Below, piece after piece: positions 1-6,679 of a DNA stretch of 11,276 nucleotides. Each line of letters opens with the position of its first letter. The stretch's first letter is position 1. The position numbers and the translations under genes are program-made. The notes beneath the pieces are model-generated. The model was not told where the DNA came from, did not search any database, and saw nothing but the letters and a program-made list of their open reading frames with translations. Origin of the DNA: Friedmanniella sp. (GTDB lineage: Bacteria > Actinomycetota > Actinomycetes > Propionibacteriales > Propionibacteriaceae); NCBI GenBank assembly GCA_025964935.1, contig JAOPXW010000184.1, forward strand, positions 1 through 11,276. The letters are read 5' to 3'.

Positions 1-958
1 TGCGGACGCGTCCGCCCACACCGGTGCCGGTGACCGAGGCCAGGTCGACGCCGTGCTCCTTGGCCAGCTTGCGGACCAGCGGCGTGACGTAGCCGGTCTC
101 GGAGTCGCTGGCGACCGGGGTCGCGGCCGGGGCCGAGGTGGGGACCGGTCCGTGACGCTCCGGCTGGGGGTCGATCTTGGCGGCCGGGGCCGGGGCCGGC
201 TTCGGCTTCTCGGCCGGGGGGGCCGGCTTCGGCTTCTCGGCGGGCGGGGCGGGCTGGGGCTTCTCAGCGGGGGGCGCCGGCTCGGGGGCGGGCTCGCTCG
301 GGGCGGAGGCCCCGGCCTCACCGACCACGGCCAGCACGGCGCCGACCTCGACCGACTCGTCCTCCTGCACCCGGATCTCCAGCAGCACCCCGGACATCGG
401 GGAGGGGATCTCGGTGTCGACCTTGTCGGTGGAGACCTCCAGCAGCGGCTCGTCGGCCTCGACCGTGTCGCCGACCTGCTTGAGCCAGCGGCTCACGGTG
501 CCCTCGGTGACGCTCTCGCCGAGCGCGGGCAGCGTGACCTCGATGCCGCCCCCGCCGCCGGTGCTGCCGCCGCGGACGTTCGCGGCGGTCGGGGCCGGCG
601 GGTTGTCGTCCTGGGCGATCTCCTCGTCGGCCGCGTTGGCCGACTCCGTGCTCGGCTCCGGCTGCTCCTCGGGCTCGGCGGCGGCGCCGTCGGAGCCGCT
701 GTCGGAGCCGTCCGCCTCGCTCGCGTCGCCGATCACGGCCAGCACCGCACCGACCTCGACGGTCTCGTCCTCCTGGGCCTTGATCTCCAGCAGCACCCCG
801 GACGTGGGGGAGGGGATCTCGGTGTCGACCTTGTCGGTCGAGACCTCGAGAAGGGGCTCGTCGGCCTCGACGGTGTCTCCGACCTGCTTGAGCCACCGGC
901 TGACGGTGCCCTCGGTGACGCTCTCGCCCAGGGCCGGAAGAGTTACAGAAGTCGACAT
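1..958 (-). CDS. sucB: Dihydrolipoamide acyltransferase E2 (SucB/DlaT type), two lipoyl domains, 3' end outside window
   Basis: This is the E2 core subunit of a 2-oxoacid dehydrogenase complex, which carries acyl groups on swinging lipoyl-lysine arms. The visible 319 residues contain lipoyl domain 1 (about 4-77, lipoylated Lys43 in TDKVD), an Asp/Glu/Ala-rich linker, lipoyl domain 2 (about 140-213, Lys179 in TDKVD), a Pro/Ala/Lys linker (about 214-285) and the start of the peripheral E1/E3-binding domain (290-319, [10 protein letters not shown] then GTGVGGRVR). The catalytic acyltransferase domain lies beyond base 1. The start is ATG at 958, immediately before the first lipoyl domain, with AAGGAG 12 bases upstream. 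It lies 163 bases downstream of lpdA (E3) on the same strand, a usual actinobacterial pairing. In actinobacteria this E2 is often annotated as succinyltransferase, although 2-oxoglutarate dehydrogenase there commonly has a fused E1/E2, so the protein may serve pyruvate dehydrogenase as well. Family certain; substrate assignment less so. Confidence 0.95.
   Translation of the reverse strand, partial: MSTSVTLPALGESVTEGTVSRWLKQVGDTVEADEPLLEVSTDKVDTEIPSPTSGVLLEIKAQEDETVEVGAVLAVIGDASEADGSDSGSDGAAAEPEEQPEPSTESANAADEEIAQDDNPPAPTAANVRGGSTGGGGGIEVTLPALGESVTEGTVSRWLKQVGDTVEADEPLLEVSTDKVDTEIPSPMSGVLLEIRVQEDESVEVGAVLAVVGEAGASAPSEPAPEPAPPAEKPQPAPPAEKPKPAPPAEKPKPAPAPAAKIDPQPERHGPVPTSAPAATPVASDSETGYVTPLVRKLAKEHGVDLASVTGTGVGGRVR
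197..277 (-). repeat. Three tandem 27-base units coding a nine-residue linker repeat
   Basis: E2 residues 228-254 consist of three consecutive copies of APPAEKP(K/Q)P, each encoded by 27 bases. Pro/Ala linkers between lipoyl and subunit-binding domains are typical of E2 proteins and keep the lipoyl arm mobile. The units are close to identical in DNA, so copy number could vary between strains. Confidence 0.85.
320..538 (-). repeat. Lipoyl domain coding repeat, copy 2
   Basis: This stretch encodes E2 residues 141-213, including Lys179, the second lipoylation site. It pairs with the copy at 728-946. The two are separated by an acidic, Ala-rich linker ending in a run of five glycines just before this domain. 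Confidence 0.9.
728..946 (-). repeat. Lipoyl domain coding repeat, copy 1
   Basis: This stretch encodes E2 residues 5-77. It is a direct repeat of 320-538, offset by 408 bases. At protein level 68 of 73 residues match; the differences are T52/M, K60/R, A61/V, T66/S and I76/V. Many codons differ silently between the copies, so this is an established in-gene domain duplication, not a fresh copy. Confidence 0.9.
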
Positions 959-1056
959 GGCGGGTTAGGACTCCTTCATCATGCTGCTGAGTGCTCGGTT
1001 GCGGCTCACCCTATCCTCAGCGCGCTGCGGCGGGGTCGGCACCGTTGCCTGGTCGG

Positions 1057-1093
1057 CGCACCTGATCGGGTGCGGACAACCGCAGGGTGCGCC
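1057..1093 (-). promoter_or_regulatory. Mutually exclusive hairpins between lpdA and sucB
   Basis: On the + strand, GGCGCACC (1055-1062) can pair with GGTGCG (1069-1074, six-base loop) or, over eight base pairs, with GGTGCGCC (1086-1093). The two pairings exclude each other. The site sits in the 163-base gap between lpdA and sucB, so in the transcript it lies ahead of sucB. No T-run follows, so it is not a standard intrinsic terminator. It could be an attenuator, a processing site or chance in GC-rich DNA. Confidence 0.3.
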
Positions 1094-1121
1094 GGTCGAA
1101 CCGTAGCCGATGCGGTCACCT

Positions 1122-2552
1122 TCAGCCATGGGTGTGCAGCGGTTTGCCGGCCAGCGCGAGGTGCGCCTCGCCCACGGCCTCGCTCTGGGTGGGGTGCGGG
1201 TGCAGCAGGGTGGCCACCTCCTCGGGGTAGGCCTCCCAGGCGGTGATCAGCTGCGCCTCGGCGATGAGCTCGCCGACCCGGGCGCCGATCATGTGCACCC
1301 CGACCACGGGGCCGTCCGTGCGCCGGACCAGCTTGACGAAGCCCTGGGTCCGGAGGATCTGCGACTTGCCGTTGCCCGCGAGGTCGTAGGTCACGGTGTC
1401 GACCGCCCCGAACTGCTCGCGCGCCTGCGCCTCGGTCAGCCCGACCGAGGCGATCTCGGGGTCGGAGTAGGTCACCCGGGCGATCTCGACGTCGCGTACG
1501 GGTACGGGGGCGGGCTCCAGCCCACCCCGCTCGTGGGCGATGTCCTCCGCGACGAAGATCCCGTGGGCGAAGCCCCGGTGGGCCAGCTGCAGGCCGAGGA
1601 CCACGTCCCCGACCGCGTACACCCCGGGCACCGCCGTACGGAGCCGCTCGTCGACCTCGACGAACCCCCGGTCCAGCACCACCCCGGCCTCGGCGAAGCC
1701 GAGGTCGTCGGTCCGCGGACCACGACCGACCGCCACCAGCAGGACGTCGGCGGACAGCTCGCGGCCGTCGGCGAGGGTGAGGCTGACCCCGGTGGGTGAC
1801 GGGGTCACCTCCGCCACCGGGGTGCCGGTGAGGGTGGTGATCCCCCGCTTGCGGAAGGCGCGCAGCAGGCCGGCGGAGACGGCGGGCTCCTCGTTGGGCA
1901 CCAGCCGGTCGAGCGCCTCCACCACGGTGACCTCCACCCCGAAGGAGCGCCAGGCCGAGGCGAACTCGACCCCGATCACCCCACCCCCGAGCACGATCGC
2001 CGACCCGGGGAGCTCGGTCAGGCCGACGGCGTGGTCGCTGGTCAGGACGCGGGTGCCGTCGACCGCCAGCCCGGGCAGGGAGCGGGCGAAGGAGCCGGAG
2101 GCCAGGACGACGGACGGCGCGCTCAGCCGCCGGTCCCCGACGACCACGACCGGGCCGGTGTCGGTGCCCTCCAGCCGCCCCGACCCCTCAACCACGGTGA
2201 TGCCGCGCGCCGTGACCAGGCCCGTCAGCCCCTTGAAGAGCCGGGCGACGACCCCCTCGGCGTACGCGGTCACCTGGCCCAGGTCGACCCCCTCGAGGCT
2301 GGCCCGGACCCCGAACCGGGCGGCCCCGCGGGCCGTGTCGGCCACCTCGGCGGCGTGCAGGATGGCCTTGGTCGGGATGCAGCCGCGGTGCAGGCAGGTG
2401 CCGCCCACCTTGTCCTCCTCCACCAGGGCCACGGTGAGGCCCAGCTCGGCCGCGCGCAGGGCGCAGGCGTAGCCGCCGCTCCCGGCGCCCAGGACGACGA
2501 CGTCGTACGACTCGGGTTGTGGTCCTGGGGCAGAGGGTCCTGGGGCAGACAT
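1122..2552 (-). CDS. lpdA: Dihydrolipoamide dehydrogenase (E3)
   Basis: This FAD-dependent disulfide oxidoreductase reoxidises the dihydrolipoyl arms of 2-oxoacid dehydrogenase complexes and passes electrons to NAD+. The 476-residue product has the family's usual length. It shows the FAD-binding GAGSGG (22-27), the redox-active pair Cys53/Cys58 in GGTCLHRGCIPTK, the NAD-binding GGGVIG (189-194), the second FAD contact (VYAVGDV) and the C-terminal catalytic dyad His453/Glu458 in HPTQSE. The start is ATG at 2552, 21 codons before the FAD motif. The reading frame stays open far upstream (to 3569), but that part is antisense to the metal-transporter gene and is not conserved E3 sequence. No strong Shine-Dalgarno precedes the ATG, so a short or leaderless transcript is possible. 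The gene is followed by sucB and divergent from the VIT1 gene, 75 bases away. Confidence 0.96.
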   Translation of the reverse strand: MSAPGPSAPGPQPESYDVVVLGAGSGGYACALRAAELGLTVALVEEDKVGGTCLHRGCIPTKAILHAAEVADTARGAARFGVRASLEGVDLGQVTAYAEGVVARLFKGLTGLVTARGITVVEGSGRLEGTDTGPVVVVGDRRLSAPSVVLASGSFARSLPGLAVDGTRVLTSDHAVGLTELPGSAIVLGGGVIGVEFASAWRSFGVEVTVVEALDRLVPNEEPAVSAGLLRAFRKRGITTLTGTPVAEVTPSPTGVSLTLADGRELSADVLLVAVGRGPRTDDLGFAEAGVVLDRGFVEVDERLRTAVPGVYAVGDVVLGLQLAHRGFAHGIFVAEDIAHERGGLEPAPVPVRDVEIARVTYSDPEIASVGLTEAQAREQFGAVDTVTYDLAGNGKSQILRTQGFVKLVRRTDGPVVGVHMIGARVGELIAEAQLITAWEAYPEEVATLLHPHPTQSEAVGEAHLALAGKPLHTHG

Positions 2553-2627
2553 GGGACCATCTTGGCAGCACCTGACCGGCTCCTCGGTGACGAGCGGGCC
2601 GCCCGATCTTTTCCGCAGGAGAGACCC
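2553..2627. promoter_or_regulatory. Divergent control region between lpdA and VIT1-family gene
   Basis: Only 75 bases separate the two divergent starts, so both promoters must lie here or extend into coding sequence. The most AT-rich patch, GATCTTTTCC (2605-2614), sits just ahead of the VIT1 ribosome-binding site (AGGAGAG). I cannot assign a convincing -35/-10 pair to either direction. Confidence 0.45.
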
Positions 2628-3362
2628 ATGACGAACCCCGTCTCCGACACCCCGGTCACCCACGACGACGAGCCGCACGCGGGCGGCTCGGCCAGCAAGC
2701 TGAACAAGCTGCGGGCCGGGGTGCTGGGCGCCAACGACGGCATCGTCTCGGTGGCCGCGATCGTGGTCGGCGTGGCCGGCGCCACGCCCGCGGTGGGGGC
2801 CATCCTGACGGCCGGGGCCGCCGGCCTGGTCGGTGGCGCCATCTCGATGGCCCTCGGCGAGTACGTCTCGGTCAGCAGCCAGCGCGACAGCGAGCACGCC
2901 CTGATCGCCAAGGAGCGGGCCGAGCTGGCCGACAACCCGGCCGAGGAGCTCGACGAGCTGACCGAGATCTACGTCGCCAAGGGTCTCAACCGGGAGACGG
3001 CCCGCCAGGTGGCGGAGCAGCTGACCGAGCGCGACCCGCTGACCGCCCACCTCGACGCGGAGCTCAACATCGTCGAGGAGGACATCGCCAACCCGTGGGC
3101 AGCGGCTCTCGCCTCGGCCGCCTCCTTCACCCTCGGTGCGCTGCTGCCGGTGCTGACCGTGCTGCTGACCCCGGCCCCGATGCGCATCTGGCTGACGTTC
3201 GCCGTGGTCCTGCTGGCCCTGGCCCTGACGGGGGCGGCGGGGGCCCGCCTCGGCGGCAGCCCGCTGCTGCGTCCCACCGTCCGCGTCGTGGTGGGCGGGG
3301 CGATCGCCCTGGGGGTCACCTTCGCGCTCGGGGCCCTGCTCGGCACCAGTGGCGTGGTCTGA
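2628..3362 (+). CDS. VIT1/CCC1-family divalent metal transporter
   Basis: This 244-residue membrane protein belongs to the VIT1/CCC1 family, which moves Fe2+ and Mn2+ out of the cytosol in plants and yeast. Bacterial members are thought to protect against excess metal. Transmembrane segment 1 (about 30-51) carries the signature GANDGIVS with Asp37. Segment 2 (about 62-83) carries ISMALGEYVS with Met74 and Glu78, residues expected near the transport path. An acidic amphipathic region (about 85-150, rich in Glu) corresponds to the cytosolic metal-binding helices, and three further hydrophobic segments follow (about 152-175, 180-203, 213-240). The start is ATG at 2628, preceded by AGGAGAG four bases upstream; the longer open frame upstream is antisense to lpdA. 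The gene is divergent from lpdA and followed after 145 bases by the DUF2231/two-component operon. Direction and metal specificity cannot be read from sequence. Confidence 0.92.
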   Translation: MTNPVSDTPVTHDDEPHAGGSASKLNKLRAGVLGANDGIVSVAAIVVGVAGATPAVGAILTAGAAGLVGGAISMALGEYVSVSSQRDSEHALIAKERAELADNPAEELDELTEIYVAKGLNRETARQVAEQLTERDPLTAHLDAELNIVEEDIANPWAAALASAASFTLGALLPVLTVLLTPAPMRIWLTFAVVLLALALTGAAGARLGGSPLLRPTVRVVVGGAIALGVTFALGALLGTSGVV

Positions 3363-3365
3363 TCG

Positions 3366-3399
3366 GGTCAGGGGGTCTGACCAGGCCAGCGGTCTGACC
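3366..3399 (+). terminator. Weak hairpin and GGTCTGACC repeats after the VIT1-family gene
   Basis: Three bases after the stop codon, GGTCAG (3366-3371) pairs perfectly with CTGACC (3377-3382) across a five-base loop. The near-palindrome GGTCTGACC occurs at 3374-3382 and again at 3391-3399, 17 bases apart. There is no T-run. This may be a weak terminator, or a pair of protein-binding sites ahead of the DUF2231 operon. Confidence 0.35.
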
Positions 3400-3507
3400 G
3401 GGTCACCGGTGGGTCCAGGGTCGGGGGCGCCGTCCGGAGGCGGCTCTAAGAATTCGCTCAGGTTGTTTCGACATGCTCGCCTCACGCTCCCATCGAAAGG
3501 CACCCCC

Positions 3508-3981
3508 GTGCTGGATTCCATCTTCGGACTGCCGGTCCACCCCCTGATCGTGCACGCCACCACCGTCATCGTCCCGGCCGCGGCCCTGGCCGTCGCCCTG
3601 GCCGCGGTCTATCCCCGCTTCCGTCGCTGGGCCGGCTGGGGCCCGGCGGCCCTGGCCCTGGTCTCGATCGTCCTGGTGCCCCTGACCACCCAGTCCGGGG
3701 AGTCCCTCCAGCACGCGCTGCCCCGCAACCCGCTGATCGAGGAGCACGCCCACCTGGCCGACGGACTGCTGCCCTTCGTCATCGCGTTGGCCGTCGGGGC
3801 CATCGGCCTGTTCCTCTGGCAGCGCCGGGTGGACGGCCTCGGCCCGGTCACCGCGTCGTTCCCCCGCTGGCTCGTGACCGTCCTCATCGTCCTCTCGCTG
3901 GCCGGAGCGGTGGGCACCGTCGTGCAGACCGTCCGGATCGGGCACAGCGGGGCCAAAGCCGCCTGGTCCTCGGTTGGCTGA
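3508..3981 (+). CDS. DUF2231 family membrane protein
   Basis: The 157-residue protein matches the DUF2231 family, small integral membrane proteins of unknown biochemical role. It opens with the characteristic FGLPVHPLIVHA (His11, His16 entering transmembrane segment 1), then has segments at about 16-34, 43-61, 86-104 and 121-140. It also carries an extramembrane EEHAHLAD (His80, His82) and the conserved ending RIGHSGAKAAW (His146). The recurring conserved histidines suggest heme or metal ligation, but that is inference. The start is GTG at 3508 with GAAAGG seven bases upstream; the frame is open further upstream but shows no family similarity there. The stop overlaps the TTG start of the response-regulator gene by eight bases, so the three genes 3508-5979 look translationally coupled. 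It may be an accessory to the two-component system or a redox membrane component. Confidence 0.88.
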   Translation: MLDSIFGLPVHPLIVHATTVIVPAAALAVALAAVYPRFRRWAGWGPAALALVSIVLVPLTTQSGESLQHALPRNPLIEEHAHLADGLLPFVIALAVGAIGLFLWQRRVDGLGPVTASFPRWLVTVLIVLSLAGAVGTVVQTVRIGHSGAKAAWSSVG

Positions 3982-4639
3982 CGCTGCGCGACTCCTGCTG
4001 GTCGAGGATGACCGCGGCCTGGCCGACATGCTGGTCGAGCTCCTCGCCGGGGAGGGCTACGCCGTGGAGGTGGCCCGGGACGGCCAGCAGGGCCTGCACC
4101 TGGGGCTGACCCGGACCTACGACCTGCTCGTGCTGGACCGTGGGCTGCCCGCCATCGACGGCCTCGACCTGCTCAGCCGGCTCCGGTCCCGCGGCCTGAT
4201 GGCCCCGGTGCTGTTCCTGTCGGCGCTGGGTCAGGCCCAGGACCGGGTCGAGGGACTGGACGCCGGTGCCGAGGACTACCTCAGCAAGCCTTTCGACATC
4301 GACGAGCTGCTCGCCCGGCTGCGCGCGTTGCTGCGCCGGCACGGGGAGACCTCCGCGGTGCTGACCCTCCCCTGGGGCCGGCTGGACGAGGTCTCCCGCA
4401 CGGTGACGCCGTACGAGGGCGCCCCCATCTCGCTGTCGGACCGCGAGCGGTCGCTGCTGGAGGTGCTGGCCCGGCGGCCGCGCCGGGTGTTCAGCCGGGC
4501 CGAGCTGCTGGACCAGGTCTTCGACGAGGCCGAGGATGAAGGGGTGGTCGACACCTACGTCCACTACCTCCGGCGCAAGCTGGGTCGGCACGCCGTGCAC
4601 ACCGTACGGGGCGTCGGCTACCAGCTGGGCCACCTGTGA
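3974..4639 (+). CDS. OmpR/PhoB-family response regulator
   Basis: This 221-residue DNA-binding response regulator is the probable partner of the kinase that follows. The receiver domain (about 6-118) has the acidic pocket Glu11-Asp12-Asp13, the phosphoacceptor Asp55 (in VLDRGLP, where many homologues have LDLxLP), the switch Ser83 and Lys105 in SKPF. A winged-helix DNA-binding domain (about 128-221) ends with the typical VDTYVHYLRRKLG and VRGVGY motifs. The start is TTG at 3974: the receiver domain begins almost at once and no other in-frame start lies nearby upstream. It overlaps the end of the DUF2231 gene by eight bases and lacks a clear ribosome-binding site, which suggests reinitiation. 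Its stop overlaps the kinase start as GTGA (4636-4639). Target genes are unknown; the convergent redox operon is the obvious candidate. Confidence 0.94.
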   Translation: MADAARLLLVEDDRGLADMLVELLAGEGYAVEVARDGQQGLHLGLTRTYDLLVLDRGLPAIDGLDLLSRLRSRGLMAPVLFLSALGQAQDRVEGLDAGAEDYLSKPFDIDELLARLRALLRRHGETSAVLTLPWGRLDEVSRTVTPYEGAPISLSDRERSLLEVLARRPRRVFSRAELLDQVFDEAEDEGVVDTYVHYLRRKLGRHAVHTVRGVGYQLGHL

Positions 4640-5979
4640 GCCGACCCGCCGCCGGGCCGAACCTCCGCCGGACGGCCTGGCGGGTGGGGCTGCAGACCGC
4701 GGGTCTGCTGGTCGCGTGCCTGCTGCTGGTCAGCGGCCTGGTCTACCTGACCGTGGCCCGGAGCCAGAACGAGCAGGTCAAGACCACCCTGGCCGCCGCG
4801 GCCGCCACCGCCGGGCGGCCGGGCGACCGCGACACCGACCACGACGACCCCGGCCTCTTGCTGGTCCCGACCGCGGTGCTGCACGACGACGACGTGCAGT
4901 CCGCCCCCGGTCTGCCGGTCGGCCTGCCCGACGTCACCCTGATGCGCCAGGTCCGGGCGAGCGGCGAGGACGACGAGCGGGATGTCGTCGTGCCCTCCGG
5001 CGTGTACGCGGTCCTCACCACCGTCCGCGACGACGGGCTCGTGGTCCAGGCCGCGATGAACCTGCGGGAGGAGCAGGAGGAGCGCCTCCGGCTGCTGGCC
5101 GCGCTCGGGCTGTCGAGCGGGGTCGGGGTGCTGCTGGCCGCCGGCGTCGGGGCCTGGCTCGCCGGCCGTGCCGTACGCCCGATGGCCGACGCCCTCCACC
5201 TCCAGCAGCGCTTCGTCGCCGACGCGAGCCACGAGCTCCGGACCCCCTTGACCCTGCTCAGCACCCGGGCCCAGCTGCTGCGCCGCCGCTTCCGCGCGGC
5301 CGGGCCCCCGACCTCGGCCGCCGGCGCCGCGATGACCCGCGACGTGGACGGGATCGTGGCCGACACCGGGCGGCTGGCGGCGATCCTGGAGGAGCTGCTG
5401 GTCGCCGCCGACACCCGGGAGCCGGTGCCCCGGGAGCCGGTCGACCTGGTCCGGCTGGCGGCCGCGGCGACCGCGGCTGCCCAGGCCGAGGCCGCCGCCC
5501 AGCACGTACGCCTGGAGCTCGTCAGCGACACGGAGCTGACGCTGGCCCAGGGGTCGGCCCCCGCGCTGGGTCGGGCCCTGACGGCCCTGATCGACAACGC
5601 GCTGAGCCACGCGACGTCGGCGGTGACGGTGCGGGTCGGCCGAGAGGACGGGCTGGCGGTGGTGCGGGTGGGCGACGACGGCCCGGGCATCCCGCCGGAG
5701 GTGGCCCCTCGGCTCTTCGGCCGCTTCGTGAGCGACCGGGGCGAAAGCGCCGTCCGGTCCGGGCGCCGGCACTACGGGCTCGGGCTGGCCCTGGTCAGCG
5801 AGGTCGCCCGCCGGCACGGTGGTGCGGTCACCGCGGTGAACCGCGCCGACGCGACCGGGGCCGAGTTCCGCCTCAGCCTCCCGGTGGGGTCGACCCGGAC
5901 CCGCCTCAGGCGCGGGGGCCGCTCCGCGCCAGCAGCGAGCGCACGTCTCCGCCGGTCAGGAGCTCACCGCTCTCGGTGA
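4636..5979 (+). CDS. Membrane sensor histidine kinase, HAMP-less, acidic extracytoplasmic sensor
   Basis: The 447-residue kinase has an N-terminal transmembrane segment (about 20-41), an extracytoplasmic domain (about 42-150), a second transmembrane segment (about 153-175), a HisKA domain with phosphoacceptor His199 (ASHELRTP) and an HATPase domain with N box Asn321 (LIDNALSHA), G1 box DDGPGIP (347-353) and G2 box GLGLALV (381-387). Only about 24 residues separate the second membrane segment from His199, so there is no room for a normal HAMP domain. The sensor domain has acidic, His-containing clusters: residues 64-71 (Asp64, 66, 68, 70, 71 and His69), 83-86 (HDDD) and 111-116. The start is GTG at 4636, overlapping the regulator's stop by four bases. 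The last 30 or so residues are Arg/Ser-rich, lie beyond the ATPase core, and overlap the 3' end of apbE on the other strand. The signal is unknown; metal or redox sensing is inference. Confidence 0.93.
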   Translation: MSRPAAGPNLRRTAWRVGLQTAGLLVACLLLVSGLVYLTVARSQNEQVKTTLAAAAATAGRPGDRDTDHDDPGLLLVPTAVLHDDDVQSAPGLPVGLPDVTLMRQVRASGEDDERDVVVPSGVYAVLTTVRDDGLVVQAAMNLREEQEERLRLLAALGLSSGVGVLLAAGVGAWLAGRAVRPMADALHLQQRFVADASHELRTPLTLLSTRAQLLRRRFRAAGPPTSAAGAAMTRDVDGIVADTGRLAAILEELLVAADTREPVPREPVDLVRLAAAATAAAQAEAAAQHVRLELVSDTELTLAQGSAPALGRALTALIDNALSHATSAVTVRVGREDGLAVVRVGDDGPGIPPEVAPRLFGRFVSDRGESAVRSGRRHYGLGLALVSEVARRHGGAVTAVNRADATGAEFRLSLPVGSTRTRLRRGGRSAPAASARLRRSGAHRSR

Positions 5980-6676
5980 GGGCGAGCACGTCCACCGCGA
6001 ACGACTCGGCGGCCCAGGCCACCCCGTCCGGACCCAGGGCGTAGACCGCGGTGGCGAGCATGTCGGCGGTGGTCAGGTCCGGGGCCACCACGGTCACCGA
6101 GGCCAGGCCGCGGGCCGGCTCCCCGCTCCGGCCGTCCCACAGGTGGCCGCCGCGCTCGTAGCCGCCGGAGGTCGCGACCGCCTGGTCGCGGACCGCCAGG
6201 ACGGCCAGCGGGATGCTCGGGTCGCTGGGGGAGCGGACGCCCACGTGCCAGTCCCGGCCGGGTTCGGGCCCACCGTGCGCGACCACGTCACCGCCGGCGT
6301 TGAGGCAGAAGTTCCGCACCCCCCGGCCCAGCAGCAGGTCGGCGGCGCGCTGCCCCGACCAGCCCTTGACGACCCCGCTCGGGTCCAGCAGCCCTGCGGG
6401 GTCCCGGCAGGTGAACGCTCCGCCCGAGGACGCCTCCAGGCGGTGCCCGAGGGCCAGCACCTCGCGCAGCTCGGGGCTGGCGTCGGCCAGGTCACCCAAC
6501 CCCGCGTTCAGGCGGCTCACCTCGCTGTCCGCGCGGTAGGTGCTGAACCGCCGGTCGTCGGCGGCCAGCAAAGCGAAGGCCTGCTCGAGGGCGTCGGCGA
6601 CCGCCTCGGGTGAGGGGGCCGGCGGGCGGACGTCGACCGACATGACCGTCCCCATCACCGGCTCGACGCGACGCAC
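5906..6676 (-). CDS. apbE: FAD:protein FMN transferase (flavin transferase)
   Basis: ApbE uses FAD and Mg2+ to attach FMN to a threonine of target proteins through a phosphodiester bond. The 256-residue product shows the family landmarks: VMGTVMSVDV near the N-terminus, FSTYRADSEVSRLN, the FAD-binding DPSGVVKGWSGQRA, FCLNAGGDV, ATSGGYERG and the metal-site region APDLTTADMLATAV with Asp and Thr residues. The start is GTG at 6676, one codon after the TGA of the FMN-binding gene and in the same reading frame. There is no Shine-Dalgarno, so expression probably depends on upstream translation; ATG at 6655 is a less likely alternative because it truncates the first strand. No signal peptide or lipobox is visible although its likely substrate is membrane-anchored outside. 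Its 3' end overlaps the histidine kinase gene by 74 bases, tail to tail. The substrate is presumably the protein encoded immediately upstream. Confidence 0.95.
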   Translation of the reverse strand: MRRVEPVMGTVMSVDVRPPAPSPEAVADALEQAFALLAADDRRFSTYRADSEVSRLNAGLGDLADASPELREVLALGHRLEASSGGAFTCRDPAGLLDPSGVVKGWSGQRAADLLLGRGVRNFCLNAGGDVVAHGGPEPGRDWHVGVRSPSDPSIPLAVLAVRDQAVATSGGYERGGHLWDGRSGEPARGLASVTVVAPDLTTADMLATAVYALGPDGVAWAAESFAVDVLALTESGELLTGGDVRSLLARSGPRA

Positions 6677-6679
6677 GGC

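Noticed and set aside
53..1246. Long plus-strand ORFs over the E2 region
   Set aside because: They are antisense shadows of a gene with clear lipoyl domains; the repeats in them mirror the lipoyl duplication.
3413..3507. Promoter for the DUF2231 operon in the patch CTCTAAGAATTCG to TTGTTTCG
   Set aside because: The patch is relatively AT-rich and a promoter is plausible, but no -35/-10 pair with acceptable spacing could be defined, so it is not listed as a feature.
2553..3569. Upstream extension of the lpdA frame to give an 815-residue protein
   Set aside because: The extra 339 residues are antisense to the VIT1-family gene and low-complexity Gly/Arg/His; the E3 family starts at about the ATG at 2552.
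4536..6044. 502-residue plus-strand ORF overlapping the regulator and kinase genes
   Set aside because: Frame-shifted Arg/Gly/Pro-rich translation of the histidine-kinase gene with no motifs.
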